63,511 nucleotides of DNA from Candidatus Bathyarchaeia archaeon (GTDB taxonomy: Archaea; Thermoproteota; Bathyarchaeia; Hecatellales; Hecatellaceae). The notes under the pieces are model-generated. The model ran no database searches, was not told where the DNA came from, and worked only from the letters and a program-made list of their open reading frames with translations. Both the position numbers and the translations under genes were made by a program. Positions 9,119-17,816 of this stretch are shown here, one piece after another. The DNA lies in assembly GCA_038883335.1 (NCBI GenBank), contig JAVZMI010000008.1, positions 1 through 63,511 on the forward strand. Reading direction: 5' to 3'. Each line of letters starts with the position of its first letter. Positions within the stretch are counted from its first letter, which is position 1.

Positions 9119-10399
9119 CTACTTGCAGAGCCTCTGCATCCATCTGGCAGCTATCACCGCATAAATCTTGGCAAAGTTGACTACATCTTCAGCCTTTACA
9201 TACTCGTCCCGGACATGGGCTAGATCCGAGTATCCTGGGCCGAACGATAGGACAGGTATGCCTAACTTCTCTCTGATGATATGAGCGTCACTACATGCGG
9301 GGATAATTATCGCCGGTGGAGGGTAGCCTAGGAAGGTTTCTGCTACGCCCTTTACAATTTCAACGAGTTCACTTTTGGAGGGTGTGTAAGAGGGTGGAGC
9401 GAAGTTCTTCACCTCATACTCAAAGTCTTCAGGGAGGCAACTGGCCAGGTAGCGCTCCACTTGATCTCGTGATCCTCCTAGGGGGATTCGAATGTCGAGA
9501 TCCGCTTCGCAACTCTCAGGAACCACGTTAGTCTTCGTGCCTCCCCGGATGGTTCCAACGTTCATAGAGTAGTGATCGAGTAGTCTCTCTAAGCCTACAA
9601 CGCCATTCCGGCAATCTCCCACCCCCTTAGCAAAAAATTTACATCCTGCTATGACAAGCTCTTCAGCCTCTGATGGCATAACTACCTTTAATTCATCTAT
9701 TCCTCGCAGCCTTGAGAGTGCCTCCATCATCATTAGAATAGCATTCTTGCCGAGCATGGGCGTACTTCCATGGGCAGGCTTGCCTCGAGCCTTCAGGTGA
9801 ATCCATAGAATACCCCGCTCCCCAGCTTCAATGGCGTAACCAGTTTTCTCACGTCCAGTGCACTCGGCTATCAGACAGGCGTCACCCTTCAACAAATCCT
9901 CGTCGGCTAGCCATCTTGTACCCTTCACGCCACCGGTCTCCTCGTCGCAGACCAGTGTTACAAGCACTCGACCGGGCATTTCGTCCTCGAACTTGGAGAG
10001 AGCGCTTACTGCTCCTACGATGCTAGCTACCCCTGACTTCATATCCGAGGTGCCGCGACCCAGTATCCTGCCCTCTCTTATCTCGCCGAGCAGCGGCGGG
10101 AAGCTCCACTCAGCAGCATCCCCGGTCGGGACTACGTCGATATGGCCGTTTAGGATTAGTGTCCGTTTCCCTTCACCCACCGTAGCAAGTAAGTTCAAGC
10201 GGCCCTTCTCCGGTTCATAAACCTCAACTTTGAGGCCCTCATTCCTAAGATATTCCTCAGCTACAGACGCGGCCTCGGAGACGTCTCCTGGTGGGTTCTC
10301 GCTCCTTGCCTTAACAAGATTGCAGCAAAGTTTGAGAAGTTCCTCTCTCTTCCTATCTATAATATGGACTAGCTCCTCTTCAATGTCAAAGTCGCCCAT
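9119..10399 (-). CDS. M20 family metallopeptidase (ArgE/DapE type)
   Basis: A zinc amidohydrolase of 426 residues related to acetylornithine deacetylase and succinyl-diaminopimelate desuccinylase. Metal ligands are visible: NGHIDVVPTG (His86, Asp88 region), GRGTSDMKSG (Asp119), and CDEETGG with the general-base/ligand glutamates at 153-154. A dimerisation lid spans roughly 190-310, and a final metal histidine sits in SFGPGYSDLAHVRDEYV. The substrate cannot be decided: deacetylase, desuccinylase, carboxypeptidase or LysK-like are all possible, and no arg, lys or dap gene is adjacent. It is divergent from the nitroreductase gene with only about 60 bases between starts. Confidence 0.85.
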   Translation of the reverse strand: MGDFDIEEELVHIIDRKREELLKLCCNLVKARSENPPGDVSEAASVAEEYLRNEGLKVEVYEPEKGRLNLLATVGEGKRTLILNGHIDVVPTGDAAEWSFPPLLGEIREGRILGRGTSDMKSGVASIVGAVSALSKFEDEMPGRVLVTLVCDEETGGVKGTRWLADEDLLKGDACLIAECTGREKTGYAIEAGERGILWIHLKARGKPAHGSTPMLGKNAILMMMEALSRLRGIDELKVVMPSEAEELVIAGCKFFAKGVGDCRNGVVGLERLLDHYSMNVGTIRGGTKTNVVPESCEADLDIRIPLGGSRDQVERYLASCLPEDFEYEVKNFAPPSYTPSKSELVEIVKGVAETFLGYPPPAIIIPACSDAHIIREKLGIPVLSFGPGYSDLAHVRDEYVKAEDVVNFAKIYAVIAARWMQRLCK

Positions 10400-10461
10400 A
10401 GAATATTTTTATTATTTCATAGCTTTAAACATCGATGTAAGGGACGAGGGCGGGAGTAAGT

Positions 10462-10998
10462 ATGGATCTTTTTGAGGCTATTCAAGGTAGGCGGAGCATC
10501 AGAGCCTTTACCGCCAAGGATGTGCCAGACGATATGGTGTTGAAGCTCATAGACGCGGCAAGGATGGCTCCCTCCGCTGGAAATGTACAGCCATGGGAAT
10601 TCATCGTGGTTAGAGACAACCGTTATAAGGATAGCTTAGCCACGGCGGCCTTGGGTCAATCATTCATCAGTGAAGCCCCAGTGGTAGTCGTGGTCTGCGC
10701 CGATCTCGAGAGAGCGAGCTGGGCTTACGGTCAGAGAGGAAAAACTCTCTACTGCATACAAGATACAGCCGCTGCTACGCAGAACCTTCTACTGGCGGCT
10801 TACGGTTTGGGCCTCGGAGCCTGCTGGGTTGGAGCATTTGATGAGAATCTTACGAAGAAGATTTTGACTATACCTGACCGTTATAGGCCTGTAGCTATCA
10901 TACCGATAGGCTACCCTGCGAGGAGTCCTCACCCCACTGACAGGCGTAGCCTAAAAGAGATAGTTCACTATGAGCGATTCCAGCCTCGGCAAGTTTAG
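10462..10998 (+). CDS. Nitroreductase-family flavoprotein
   Basis: A compact 178-residue FMN-dependent oxidoreductase of the nitroreductase fold. The phosphate-binding arginines RRSIRAF (10-16), the PSAGNVQPWEFIVV segment and the C-terminal glycine-rich GLGACWVGAF and IIPIGYP are typical. Homologues reduce nitro compounds, quinones, enones or F420-related substrates, so the physiological substrate is open. No signal peptide. It sits alone, divergent from the M20 peptidase; the shared 60-base spacer is short and A/T-rich, and transcripts must start close to both start codons. Confidence 0.88.
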   Translation: MDLFEAIQGRRSIRAFTAKDVPDDMVLKLIDAARMAPSAGNVQPWEFIVVRDNRYKDSLATAALGQSFISEAPVVVVVCADLERASWAYGQRGKTLYCIQDTAAATQNLLLAAYGLGLGACWVGAFDENLTKKILTIPDRYRPVAIIPIGYPARSPHPTDRRSLKEIVHYERFQPRQV

Positions 10999-11074
10999 AT
11001 ATTCTAAACATGCCGCTAGAGTCATCCCGAGGTGATATACAAAATTGCGTGCTAGGGGCATGTAGCGGTCGTTA

Positions 11075-11095
11075 CTGGTTAAAAACTTTTACCAG
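11075..11095. terminator. Candidate bidirectional terminator hairpin
   Basis: CTGGT and ACCAG form a 5-bp stem around an A-run followed by a T-run, in the spacer between the convergent 3' ends of the nitroreductase and thrS genes. The symmetrical A/T tract would give a T-rich tail in either direction. Short stem, so only a candidate. Confidence 0.3.
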
Positions 11096-11148
11096 ATAGT
11101 TCCTGCAAGGCTGGGCGAATAGTATTCAGCGGCTTGGTGTTGAATTCT

Positions 11149-13008
11149 TCAGTTGCCGCTCTGGTATATGGGTCGTCTACTCAGGTGAGAAGGCACGGCT
11201 ATGGGCTTCCAAGGATAACCTGAGGTCGTTCGTCTCACTTCTGCAACTACCTCTTCCAGCGTCATCTGTCTCCGCTCTCCCGTTTCCCTTACCCTCACAT
11301 CCAAGATGCCTGAGGCTGCCTCCTTCTCGCCTAAGACTACTGTGTATGGCACCCAATTTGTCTCGGCTTTCCTTATCTTTTTGGAGAGAGTTTCGCTGGT
11401 GTCGTCGATGTCCGCTCTTACTCTCTCAACCTCCAGCCTCTTAAGGGTCTCCTCAGCGAGGTTGAGGTAATCTCTTGAAACCGGTATGACTCTAACTTGG
11501 GTTGGTGAAAGCCAGACTGGCAGCATCGTCGGCTTGCCGTCTTTCTCTTTCTGAGCAATGCAGTCAAAGATGGCGAAAAGGTAGCGCTCCAAAGTTCCGA
11601 TTAGCGCTGTATGGATGATTATTGGGTACCGTGTGGCTCCATTCTCATCGGTATAGGTTATCCCGAATCGCTTCGAGTTTCCAACGTCGATTTGGAAGGT
11701 GCCAATCTCGCGTGGACGGCCTAGTTCGTCGATGATGTTATATTCTATGTTTATCACCCAGTAGTAACGTTCAGGGACGAAGTTTAGTAGTACAGGTTTT
11801 GCCTCAACCTCGAGGAGCTGCTGGAACAAGTCGCGGTGTTGCTGGAAGTAGGTCTCAGTCGTATTATAAACTGAGACATAATCCCGCCCAAGCTTCCTAA
11901 TCTCTTCGTATATCTTCTTATGAACAATTAACGCATAATTGTGGGCCTCTTCTAAGTCACGGCAAAAGATGTGTAGGTCGGGCATGTGAAGTTTCCTAAC
12001 TCTGAAACAGAGGAGGAGTTCTCCCTCCTGTTCGAGCCTATAGCTGTCAGCCACTTCATAGGCTGCGAAAGGTAGGTCGCGGTAACTGATTATCCAGTCC
12101 TTTACCATGGCGAACTGTTGATGGCAAGCTGCGTAACGTAGGACGAAGCTTCTGTCTTCAACCTTCAACTGGTATAGGCGATCACCGAAGAGGTCGGCAT
12201 GCTCCTTGACAGCTGGAACTGCCAAGTTAAAGAGGTTAGTTCCCCTAACTTGGAATACCGGTACGCCCAAAGAGTTCACTAACCCAAGGGAGTATTCGCT
12301 TATTAAATCGAGGATGAGAGTGGCCTCGGGGCCATACCGCATGTGCCCTAAGTCCGAGTATGGCTCCCACTCTAAACCGAACTTCTTGCAATACCTAATA
12401 TATCTCGGCTCCCTACCACCCACCATCTCTCTCTTCAAAGCTTCCTTCTCGACGAGGGATCTGAAAGCCTCCTCTCCAGCCTTGAAAGGATACTCCGCAG
12501 GGTCATACAGCTCCATACGCTGTGTGAGCACCTTATAAATCGTGGCTGAGGGGGCCGGCGTAGAAGCTACACTCTCCCTCTTCATCGGAGCAATAGTCCT
12601 TGAGAGTTCGGAGAGGGGATGGCCCTTACAGCTTATCGTGAAACTCTTATACCAGCCGAAGGGTGCACGGGTAACACTGTAACCTCTCCTCTCCAACTCT
12701 TCTGCAAGTTGCTTTAAGAGTGGCATGGCAACCTCCGGCGACCCTAACTCAGTAGATAGATGAGCGTAAGGGTATACCACAACATTGGAAACCTTCACTG
12801 AGCGTGCAACCTCATCAACGGAGTTGGCGGCATCCTTTGCTACTTGTATGGGGTCATCCCCATCGGTCTTTTCAACGGCGCAGAAGACTACTAGTGCCTC
12901 TTCGGTAGATCCCTTCCGTCTCTCTGCGGTGACTTCTTCGGGCTCTTTTAACGCCTTACTCTTAACCTCATACTCGAAGTGGTCTGCGTGGATTAATAGA
13001 ATCTTCAT
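11149..13008 (-). CDS. thrS: Threonyl-tRNA synthetase (archaeal type with D-aminoacyl-tRNA deacylase-like editing domain)
   Basis: Charges tRNA-Thr. The 619-residue protein begins with the archaeal editing domain (about 1-140, MKILLIHADHFEYEVKSKA and VVVYPYAHLS), which is related to D-tyrosyl-tRNA deacylase and replaces the bacterial N2 domain. The class II catalytic core follows, with motif 2 VRKLHMPDLHIFCRD and motif 3 IIHTALIGTLERYLFAIF, then an anticodon-binding domain near 500-600 (LPVWLSPTQVRVIPVS). It is complete and of typical length. It lies 29 bases downstream of a small zinc-finger gene in the same direction, so the two are probably co-transcribed. Confidence 0.96.
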   Translation of the reverse strand: MKILLIHADHFEYEVKSKALKEPEEVTAERRKGSTEEALVVFCAVEKTDGDDPIQVAKDAANSVDEVARSVKVSNVVVYPYAHLSTELGSPEVAMPLLKQLAEELERRGYSVTRAPFGWYKSFTISCKGHPLSELSRTIAPMKRESVASTPAPSATIYKVLTQRMELYDPAEYPFKAGEEAFRSLVEKEALKREMVGGREPRYIRYCKKFGLEWEPYSDLGHMRYGPEATLILDLISEYSLGLVNSLGVPVFQVRGTNLFNLAVPAVKEHADLFGDRLYQLKVEDRSFVLRYAACHQQFAMVKDWIISYRDLPFAAYEVADSYRLEQEGELLLCFRVRKLHMPDLHIFCRDLEEAHNYALIVHKKIYEEIRKLGRDYVSVYNTTETYFQQHRDLFQQLLEVEAKPVLLNFVPERYYWVINIEYNIIDELGRPREIGTFQIDVGNSKRFGITYTDENGATRYPIIIHTALIGTLERYLFAIFDCIAQKEKDGKPTMLPVWLSPTQVRVIPVSRDYLNLAEETLKRLEVERVRADIDDTSETLSKKIRKAETNWVPYTVVLGEKEAASGILDVRVRETGERRQMTLEEVVAEVRRTTSGYPWKPIAVPSHLSRRPIYQSGN

Positions 13009-13037
13009 AGCTACACCTCAAACATGCGGGGGTCCGC

Positions 13038-13259
13038 CTACGACTTATACCTCCACCTCTCAATGGACCTCTCTTTTTTAGTCAGCTTCTTCAGAGCCTT
13101 GTAATGTTCTCTACAAAGGTATGCTCTCTTGTCGCCTGCAATCTTGAATCCAGCAGCTTTGGCTTTCTCGGTTGAGAGTGATCTAACAGCCGGTTCGCTG
13201 CAGCCCTCAACACTACAGTTTATCCCGGAGCTTATCCTACCCAATATCCGCAGCCTCAC
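13038..13259 (-). CDS. Small zinc-finger-like protein upstream of thrS
   Basis: A 73-residue basic protein. A probable zinc site is formed by CSVEGC near residue 15-20 and CREH near residue 49-52, separated by a basic region; a lysine/arginine-rich tail follows (KALKKLTKKERSIERWRYKS). This suggests RNA or ribosome binding, but no family name is recognised. GTG 13259 is the start in the track frame. It is co-directional with thrS (29 bases apart) and divergent from the CDP-alcohol transferase gene, which supports it being a real leader gene of the thrS operon. Confidence 0.65.
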   Translation of the reverse strand: MRLRILGRISSGINCSVEGCSEPAVRSLSTEKAKAAGFKIAGDKRAYLCREHYKALKKLTKKERSIERWRYKS

Positions 13260-13382
13260 TCTAAGTCTTTAAACTGAACACCATAAGCCTGAGCCACGCT
13301 ATGCTTTAGGCTTTCATTCAGCCCAGCTTGGTAATATATTTAACTCTCAATTCGGCTAAAATAGGTCGTCTCAACTTCAGGT

Positions 13383-14027
13383 GTGGAAAGAGTTTCCTTG
13401 TCCTCTAAGCTTAAGGTTCAAGCAAAGCTCAAAAGTAAGGTAGACTGGCTTGCAGTCGGCTTGCTAAGGTTGGGGGTCTCTCCAAACATCGTAACTGCTG
13501 TAGGTCTTATCTTATCCTTCGCAGCTGCATACCTATACTACATCGCAACCTCTACGACGATCTGGGCTTACTACTCTGGAGCTACTTTACTCTCATTATC
13601 TGGTCTCTGCGATGCGGTGGACGGGACTATGGCTAGGCTGAGCAATAGAGTTACCTCATTTGGGAGCTACTTAGATTCAGTTTTGGACAGATATTCAGAT
13701 TCTGTGGTGATAATGGGGATAACCCTCGGAGCTGCGCACGTTGTAATCCTCGGCGTCGATGTTCTCGTCTGGGGGTTTCTCGCTCTAGTGGGCTCGCTGC
13801 TTGTAAGCTACTCTAGGGCGAAGGCTGAGAGTCTAGGAACTAAGCTGGAGGGGGTGGGAATCGCGGAAAGGGCTGAGCGGGTTGCTATAATAATAGTCAC
13901 CAGTGTCATACTTCGGCCTGAACTCGGTTTGTTCCTCATCGCTATAGTAGCTAACTTAACTGTCATACAGAGAGGAATCCATACTTATAGAAAACTGAAG
14001 GCAGGGGTGTCCAAGGCGGAGAGGTAG
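13383..14027 (+). CDS. CDP-alcohol phosphatidyltransferase (archaetidylinositol-phosphate synthase-like)
   Basis: An integral membrane enzyme of archaeal phospholipid synthesis that exchanges CMP of a CDP-archaeol donor for an alcohol such as inositol 1-phosphate. The full catalytic signature D-x2-D-G-x2-A-R-x8-G-x3-D-x3-D is present: Asp77, Asp80, Gly81, Ala84, Arg85, Gly94, Asp98, Asp102. About six membrane segments fill the 214 residues. The alcohol acceptor is inferred from the archaeal context; glycerol or serine cannot be excluded. A TATA-like AATATATTTAA lies about 45 bases upstream. It ends facing the rps26e gene, 39 bases away. Confidence 0.88.
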   Translation: MERVSLSSKLKVQAKLKSKVDWLAVGLLRLGVSPNIVTAVGLILSFAAAYLYYIATSTTIWAYYSGATLLSLSGLCDAVDGTMARLSNRVTSFGSYLDSVLDRYSDSVVIMGITLGAAHVVILGVDVLVWGFLALVGSLLVSYSRAKAESLGTKLEGVGIAERAERVAIIIVTSVILRPELGLFLIAIVANLTVIQRGIHTYRKLKAGVSKAER

Positions 14028-14066
14028 CCTGCAATCTAGAAGTGGGGCATTAGTTTCAAACTTCAG

Positions 14067-14351
14067 CTAGATAGTTCGGGTAGTTCTTCTCAAGTCTCTC
14101 GCCCTAACTTTGACTACACCGCGGTGAACAGCACAGGACACGCAGTAATATTTCGTTACACTCTCTCTGGGGATGAAGGCTCCTTGAGATCTGAGTTCCT
14201 TAGCTAGAGCTTGATCCACAAAGGTGACCCATTTGGTCACTTTCTTGGCTTTATCCCTAGGAACTAGAGAGCCGCAACTGGAGCATTGGACCGGCTCACT
14301 CCTACCTTTCCCGCCTTTGGCTCTACCCCTGCTCTTCCTCTTCTTACCCAA
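14067..14351 (-). CDS. rps26e: Ribosomal protein S26e
   Basis: A small-subunit ribosomal protein of 94 residues placed near the mRNA exit channel. It begins MGKKRKSRGRAKGGKGR and carries the zinc-binding pairs CSSC (23-26) and CVSC (about 75-78), matching the S26e pattern 'RCxxC...YCVSCAIHxxVV' (here YYCVSCAVHRGVV). S26e occurs in eukaryotes and in TACK/Asgard archaea, which is a useful lineage hint. It lies 68 bases downstream of proS on the same strand, probably one transcript. Confidence 0.93.
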   Translation of the reverse strand: MGKKRKSRGRAKGGKGRSEPVQCSSCGSLVPRDKAKKVTKWVTFVDQALAKELRSQGAFIPRESVTKYYCVSCAVHRGVVKVRARDLRRTTRTI

Positions 14352-14419
14352 AGATTACTCACCAAGCTTGGCTTCGGAGTCTGTTACACCTTAGCTACAT
14401 CTAGTAATATAGCTTTTAC

Positions 14420-15874
14420 CTAATACGTTCGAGCTACCCTCAGCGAACTGTTAGCAACCTGGCCGCACACAACACACCGCCATGCTCGCTTTCCAGAGGC
14501 TTTGTTGAGGGCAGTACCCAAAACCTTCGCGTCCACCTTCTCCTCAACCGCCAAGCCACAACTTGTGCTGCCACACCAGCCTAACTCGACAATTCCGCCT
14601 CTCTCCTCAATCAGCCTCTTAGTCTCTTCCAAGTCTTCGGCGATTGAGAGGTGGTCTCTCAGCCAGAGTGCAGCTCTATCCTTCAGAAATCTCCCTACGT
14701 CTGAGAGAATATGACTGATTGAAGCCAAGGCGTCTATTTCATTAACCCTCATCCTCTCCAAAGTGTCCCTTCTGACAACAGTTAACTGGGACTCTTGGAG
14801 CTCTCTTTCCCCTATCTCAACTCTCACAGGGACACCTTTCCTCTCCCACTCGTAATATTTTGCGCCAGGGGTTAACTTTTCCCTGAGATCAACCTCAGTC
14901 CTCAGTCCAGTCCTCCTGAGTACCTCCCCAACTTCTTTACACTTCTCCACTAAGCCGCCGCCTCCCCCCTTCTTTGGGATCGGTATCACGACGACTTGAA
15001 CTGGGGCGATCTTGGGAGGTAGAACTAGGCCACGGTCGTCGCCGTGAATCGCTATAACAGCCGCGACCACTCGCTCGGAGACACCGTAACTTGTCTGGTA
15101 GACAAATTCTCGTTTACCTCCCTCCGTCTCGAAGGATACGTCGAAGGCTTTCGAGAAGTTCTGTCCCAAGTTATGAGCCGTCCCAATTTGGAGAACTCTC
15201 CCGTCCGGCAATATTGTGTCAAAGGCGATAGAGTAGATGGCCCCTGCGAATTTGTCCCACTCTGGCCTACGTGAAACAATGTAAGGCAGCCCCAGTTCAT
15301 CAAAGAATTGACTGTAAAGTCTCACAGCAATCCTCACCTGCTCTTCTGCTTCCTCTAAGCTTTGGTGGCATGTGTGTGCCTCTTTGAACGTGGTAACCTC
15401 TCTCACCCTCATCAATGGTTTGGTAGCCCTGGTCTCATACCTGAAGACGCTGACTATCTGGTAGAACTTCTTCGGCAGGTCTGCATGAGAGCGTATCCAT
15501 AGCTTTAACATAGGGGCTATTGCAGTCTCGCTGGTAGGGCGAAGCGCCATCTCTTCGTCAAGCTTTCGATCTCCAGCGCGAGTAACCCAAAATGTTTGGC
15601 TCTCGAAGCTTCCTATATGTTCAGACTCCGTCCTCAACATCTTATCGGTAATAAGAAGTGGGAAGAGCACCTCTTCATGTCCTGTCTCATTTAGGATTCT
15701 CCTCAGGATGGTGAGGATACCTTCGCGAAGCTTAAATCCGTAGGGGAGCCAGACGCCGCAGCCTTTGATGGGGTACCTGTAATCAGCTATTGAGGCTCCG
15801 TCCAATATCTCATGGAACCACTCACTGAAGTTGCTTTTCCACCTCTCTCTTCCAGCATCCAATATGCATCCCAA
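14420..15874 (-). CDS. proS: Prolyl-tRNA synthetase, archaeal/eukaryote-like
   Basis: Charges tRNA-Pro. The 484-residue protein lacks the bacterial insertion editing domain and has the archaeal/eukaryotic C-terminal zinc domain (CGSTSCG... CVVCGQ near 440-475). The class II core shows DYRYPIKGCGVWLPYGFKLR (motif 1 region), FRYETRATKPLMRVREVTTFKE (motif 2) and a TSYGVSERVVAAVIAIHGDDRG segment (motif 3). TTG 15874 is the first in-frame start; the TATA-like palindrome at 15896-15911 is placed for transcription starting right there, so translation may be leaderless or begin slightly later. Co-directional with rps26e. Confidence 0.95.
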   Translation of the reverse strand: MGCILDAGRERWKSNFSEWFHEILDGASIADYRYPIKGCGVWLPYGFKLREGILTILRRILNETGHEEVLFPLLITDKMLRTESEHIGSFESQTFWVTRAGDRKLDEEMALRPTSETAIAPMLKLWIRSHADLPKKFYQIVSVFRYETRATKPLMRVREVTTFKEAHTCHQSLEEAEEQVRIAVRLYSQFFDELGLPYIVSRRPEWDKFAGAIYSIAFDTILPDGRVLQIGTAHNLGQNFSKAFDVSFETEGGKREFVYQTSYGVSERVVAAVIAIHGDDRGLVLPPKIAPVQVVVIPIPKKGGGGGLVEKCKEVGEVLRRTGLRTEVDLREKLTPGAKYYEWERKGVPVRVEIGERELQESQLTVVRRDTLERMRVNEIDALASISHILSDVGRFLKDRAALWLRDHLSIAEDLEETKRLIEERGGIVELGWCGSTSCGLAVEEKVDAKVLGTALNKASGKRAWRCVVCGQVANSSLRVARTY

Positions 15875-16304
15875 CCATTTGCCCTCTATACGGGTATAAA
15901 TTATAATTTATTATGATTCTCACTCATGTGGCGTATCAACCCTCAGCTAGGCACTTCACTCCAGTTTAAGAAGCAAGGCTTTAACCTTTTTCAATAACAA
16001 TCTTGATGGAATATGAAAATGGTGGCTCTCATTACGGAGCCATAAACTCCTAAAAAGTAAAACATGTTAGCAGTGAGTCGTAGTAATGGAAGCCGCCGCG
16101 ACCGTTTTGGGCTGAGGATACTTTTTTCCTCAAACGCATGAGGGTGGTAAGGCGTTCTGCCCTGCCAGTTACTTTCTAGAATTTGTATTCTCATAGTTGC
16201 TAGCGGCTTTATCGTCAGGGCAACAGAATAAAATAGCCCTTAACAGTTATGAAGTTATAAACGCTTGCTGAATGATTACAGCCTGAGGCCTAGAGGTGTA
16301 ATGC
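15875..16304. other. Intergenic region between divergent proS and apgM
   Basis: No convincing gene in about 430 bases. It holds a perfect A/T palindrome at 15896-15911 (ATAAATTATAATTTAT) acting as the probable proS TATA region; a 5-bp hairpin GGCTC/GAGCC near 16023-16040; GAGG-T-rich-CCTC near 16118-16132; an AGGGC/GCCCT inverted repeat at about 16217-16240; and TTATAAAC at 16255-16262 with GAGGTG shortly before the apgM start. A 67-codon minus-strand frame at 15991-16194 has no recognisable features and is not called. Confidence 0.5.
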
Positions 16305-17546
16305 GTGAAGGCGATATTAATTATCTGCGATGGCATGGCTGATAGACCATTAAAAGAGCTGCGGTGGAGAACCCCATTGGAGGCAACAAAAAAACCGGCA
16401 ATGAACCGGTTGGCCCGGCTGGGCGTAAGTGGAATAATGGACACAATCTCTCCTGGCGTTCCGCCAGGGAGCGATACGGCACATCTTGCATTGTTAGGGT
16501 ATGACCCGTACAAGACTTACAGGGGGCGGGGGGCTTTCGAGGCAGTGGGAGCTGGGCTCGATGTGAAGCCTGGAGACGTTGCCTTTAGGTTCAACTTCGC
16601 CTCCATGAATGAGGATATGGTGGTGATTGATCGGAGAGCTGGGAGGATTGGTGGCGATGAGGCGGCGAGGCTCGCTAAATCTCTGGAGACTGTCTGCTCA
16701 AACTATTCAGGCGTCCAGGTAATCTGTAAGCATACAGTTGAGCATAGGGGCGCCTTGTTGTTGAGGGGCGAAGGTCTCTCGCCTGAAGTGAGTGACTCTG
16801 ACCCAGAGGAGGAGGGTGGCAAACTTAGGAGAGTTGAACCCTTAAGGGATACTCCAGAAGCGCGTAGAACTGCTGAAATCCTCAACGACCTCTCCCTGAG
16901 CATCTATAAAGCTTTGAAGAACCACCCAGTTAACGAGGAGAGAGCTCAGAGGGGTCTTCACCCAGCTAACGTCATTCTCCTCCGGGGGGCTGGGACTCTT
17001 CCCCAGATAACCCCTATCTCACAGCTATATGGCATCAAGGCTGCCTGCATAGTTCCAAGCGCCCTCGTCAGAGGGGTCGCCATATCAGCGGGCATGAAAG
17101 CTCTTCCGCTGCCGCCATGCGCGGATGGAACGACCGGCACAGATGCAAAGGCAAAAGCCAAAGTAGCTGTGGAGAATCTCCGAGACTACGATTTTATCTT
17201 AATTCACGTTAAGGGTGCCGATAACGCTAGCCATGATGGCAACCTACGGCAGAAGCAGGTGATGATCAGGAAGATTGAAGGGATGGTTGGGTTCTTACTG
17301 AGAGAGGTCAACCTTAGGGACACCTATATCGCCTTGACTGCCGACCACGCCACACCCATCACGGTGAGAGGCCACGCGGGAGACCCGGTACCTGTAACCA
17401 TCGCGGGGCCGGAGGTCGTAAAGGATGGTCTCACCGGATATTCTGAGAGGCACTGCGCAAAGGGAGGGTTAGGACGTATCCGCGGTTTAGACTTGATGCC
17501 CATACTTATGAACCTCTTGGGTATGACCCGCAAATTTGGCGCCTAA
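16305..17546 (+). CDS. apgM: 2,3-bisphosphoglycerate-independent phosphoglycerate mutase, archaeal type
   Basis: Interconverts 3- and 2-phosphoglycerate without cofactor. The 413-residue length and the alkaline-phosphatase-superfamily motifs are right: the first metal aspartate in IICDGMADRP, the catalytic serine in GVPPGSDTAHLALLGYDP, later metal sites in HVKGADNASHDGN and ALTADHATPITVRGHAGDPVP. This is the archaeal ApgM branch, shorter than bacterial GpmI. GTG 16305 follows GAGGTGTAAT. With ppdK in the same window it fits a gluconeogenic or glycolytic set, though the two are not in one operon. Confidence 0.95.
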   Translation: MKAILIICDGMADRPLKELRWRTPLEATKKPAMNRLARLGVSGIMDTISPGVPPGSDTAHLALLGYDPYKTYRGRGAFEAVGAGLDVKPGDVAFRFNFASMNEDMVVIDRRAGRIGGDEAARLAKSLETVCSNYSGVQVICKHTVEHRGALLLRGEGLSPEVSDSDPEEEGGKLRRVEPLRDTPEARRTAEILNDLSLSIYKALKNHPVNEERAQRGLHPANVILLRGAGTLPQITPISQLYGIKAACIVPSALVRGVAISAGMKALPLPPCADGTTGTDAKAKAKVAVENLRDYDFILIHVKGADNASHDGNLRQKQVMIRKIEGMVGFLLREVNLRDTYIALTADHATPITVRGHAGDPVPVTIAGPEVVKDGLTGYSERHCAKGGLGRIRGLDLMPILMNLLGMTRKFGA

Positions 17547-17561
17547 TACACTTAAGTGTAT
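17546..17561. repeat. 16-base perfect palindrome
   Basis: ATACACTTAAGTGTAT is a perfect palindrome starting on the last base of the apgM stop codon and followed directly by AGTGTA. It could be a terminator stem for apgM or an operator for the damaged downstream gene; the sequence does not decide between these. Confidence 0.5.
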
Positions 17562-17635
17562 AGTGTAGAACCATACCACGTTATAGATTGAGTATTCTAA
17601 TGCCCACGGTGAGTAGGCGAACCTTGGGTGGTTTA

Positions 17636-17816
17636 GTGGAGGATAAACAGAAGATCAGAACACACACATCTGGCAGCTCATCGAGGGAAAGGGTGTAGTT
17701 CTACTACCTAACCCCATTTACGGGCGTATCCCCAATTTTATAGGCGCCGAGAAAGCAGCTCAGCTCATGAGAATGCTCCCCAGCTATACTGCCTCTATTA
17801 GACTGGGATCTCTCTA
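17636..17816 (+). pseudogene. Remnant of a 5-formyltetrahydrofolate cyclo-ligase-like gene
   Basis: Reading from GTG 17636 (preceded by GGGTGG) gives EDKQKIRTH, then a frame change in an ACACACAC tract near 17660-17668, after which the reading IWQLIEGKGVVLLPNP and IYGRIPNFIGAEKAAQLM follows. This is the conserved N-terminus of archaeal 5-FCL-like (MTHFS superfamily, COG0212) proteins, where 'GRIPNFxGAExAA' is characteristic. The match stops after about 60 residues at TAA 17814-17816, where the usual 180-240 residues should continue. The fragment's end overlaps the 3' end of the opposite HTH gene. A promoter-like TTATAG and ribosome site remain upstream, so this was once an expressed gene. Dead by frameshift plus loss of the C-terminal two thirds. 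Confidence 0.75.

Noticed and set aside
11000-11070. CCGCTA/TAGCGG inverted repeat between nitroreductase and thrS as an RNA gene
   Set aside because: Arms are 6 bp over a long loop with no tRNA or box C/D features; chance is likely.
15991-16194. 67-codon minus-strand frame in the proS-apgM spacer
   Set aside because: No ribosome site, no recognisable motif, and composition like the surrounding non-coding DNA.
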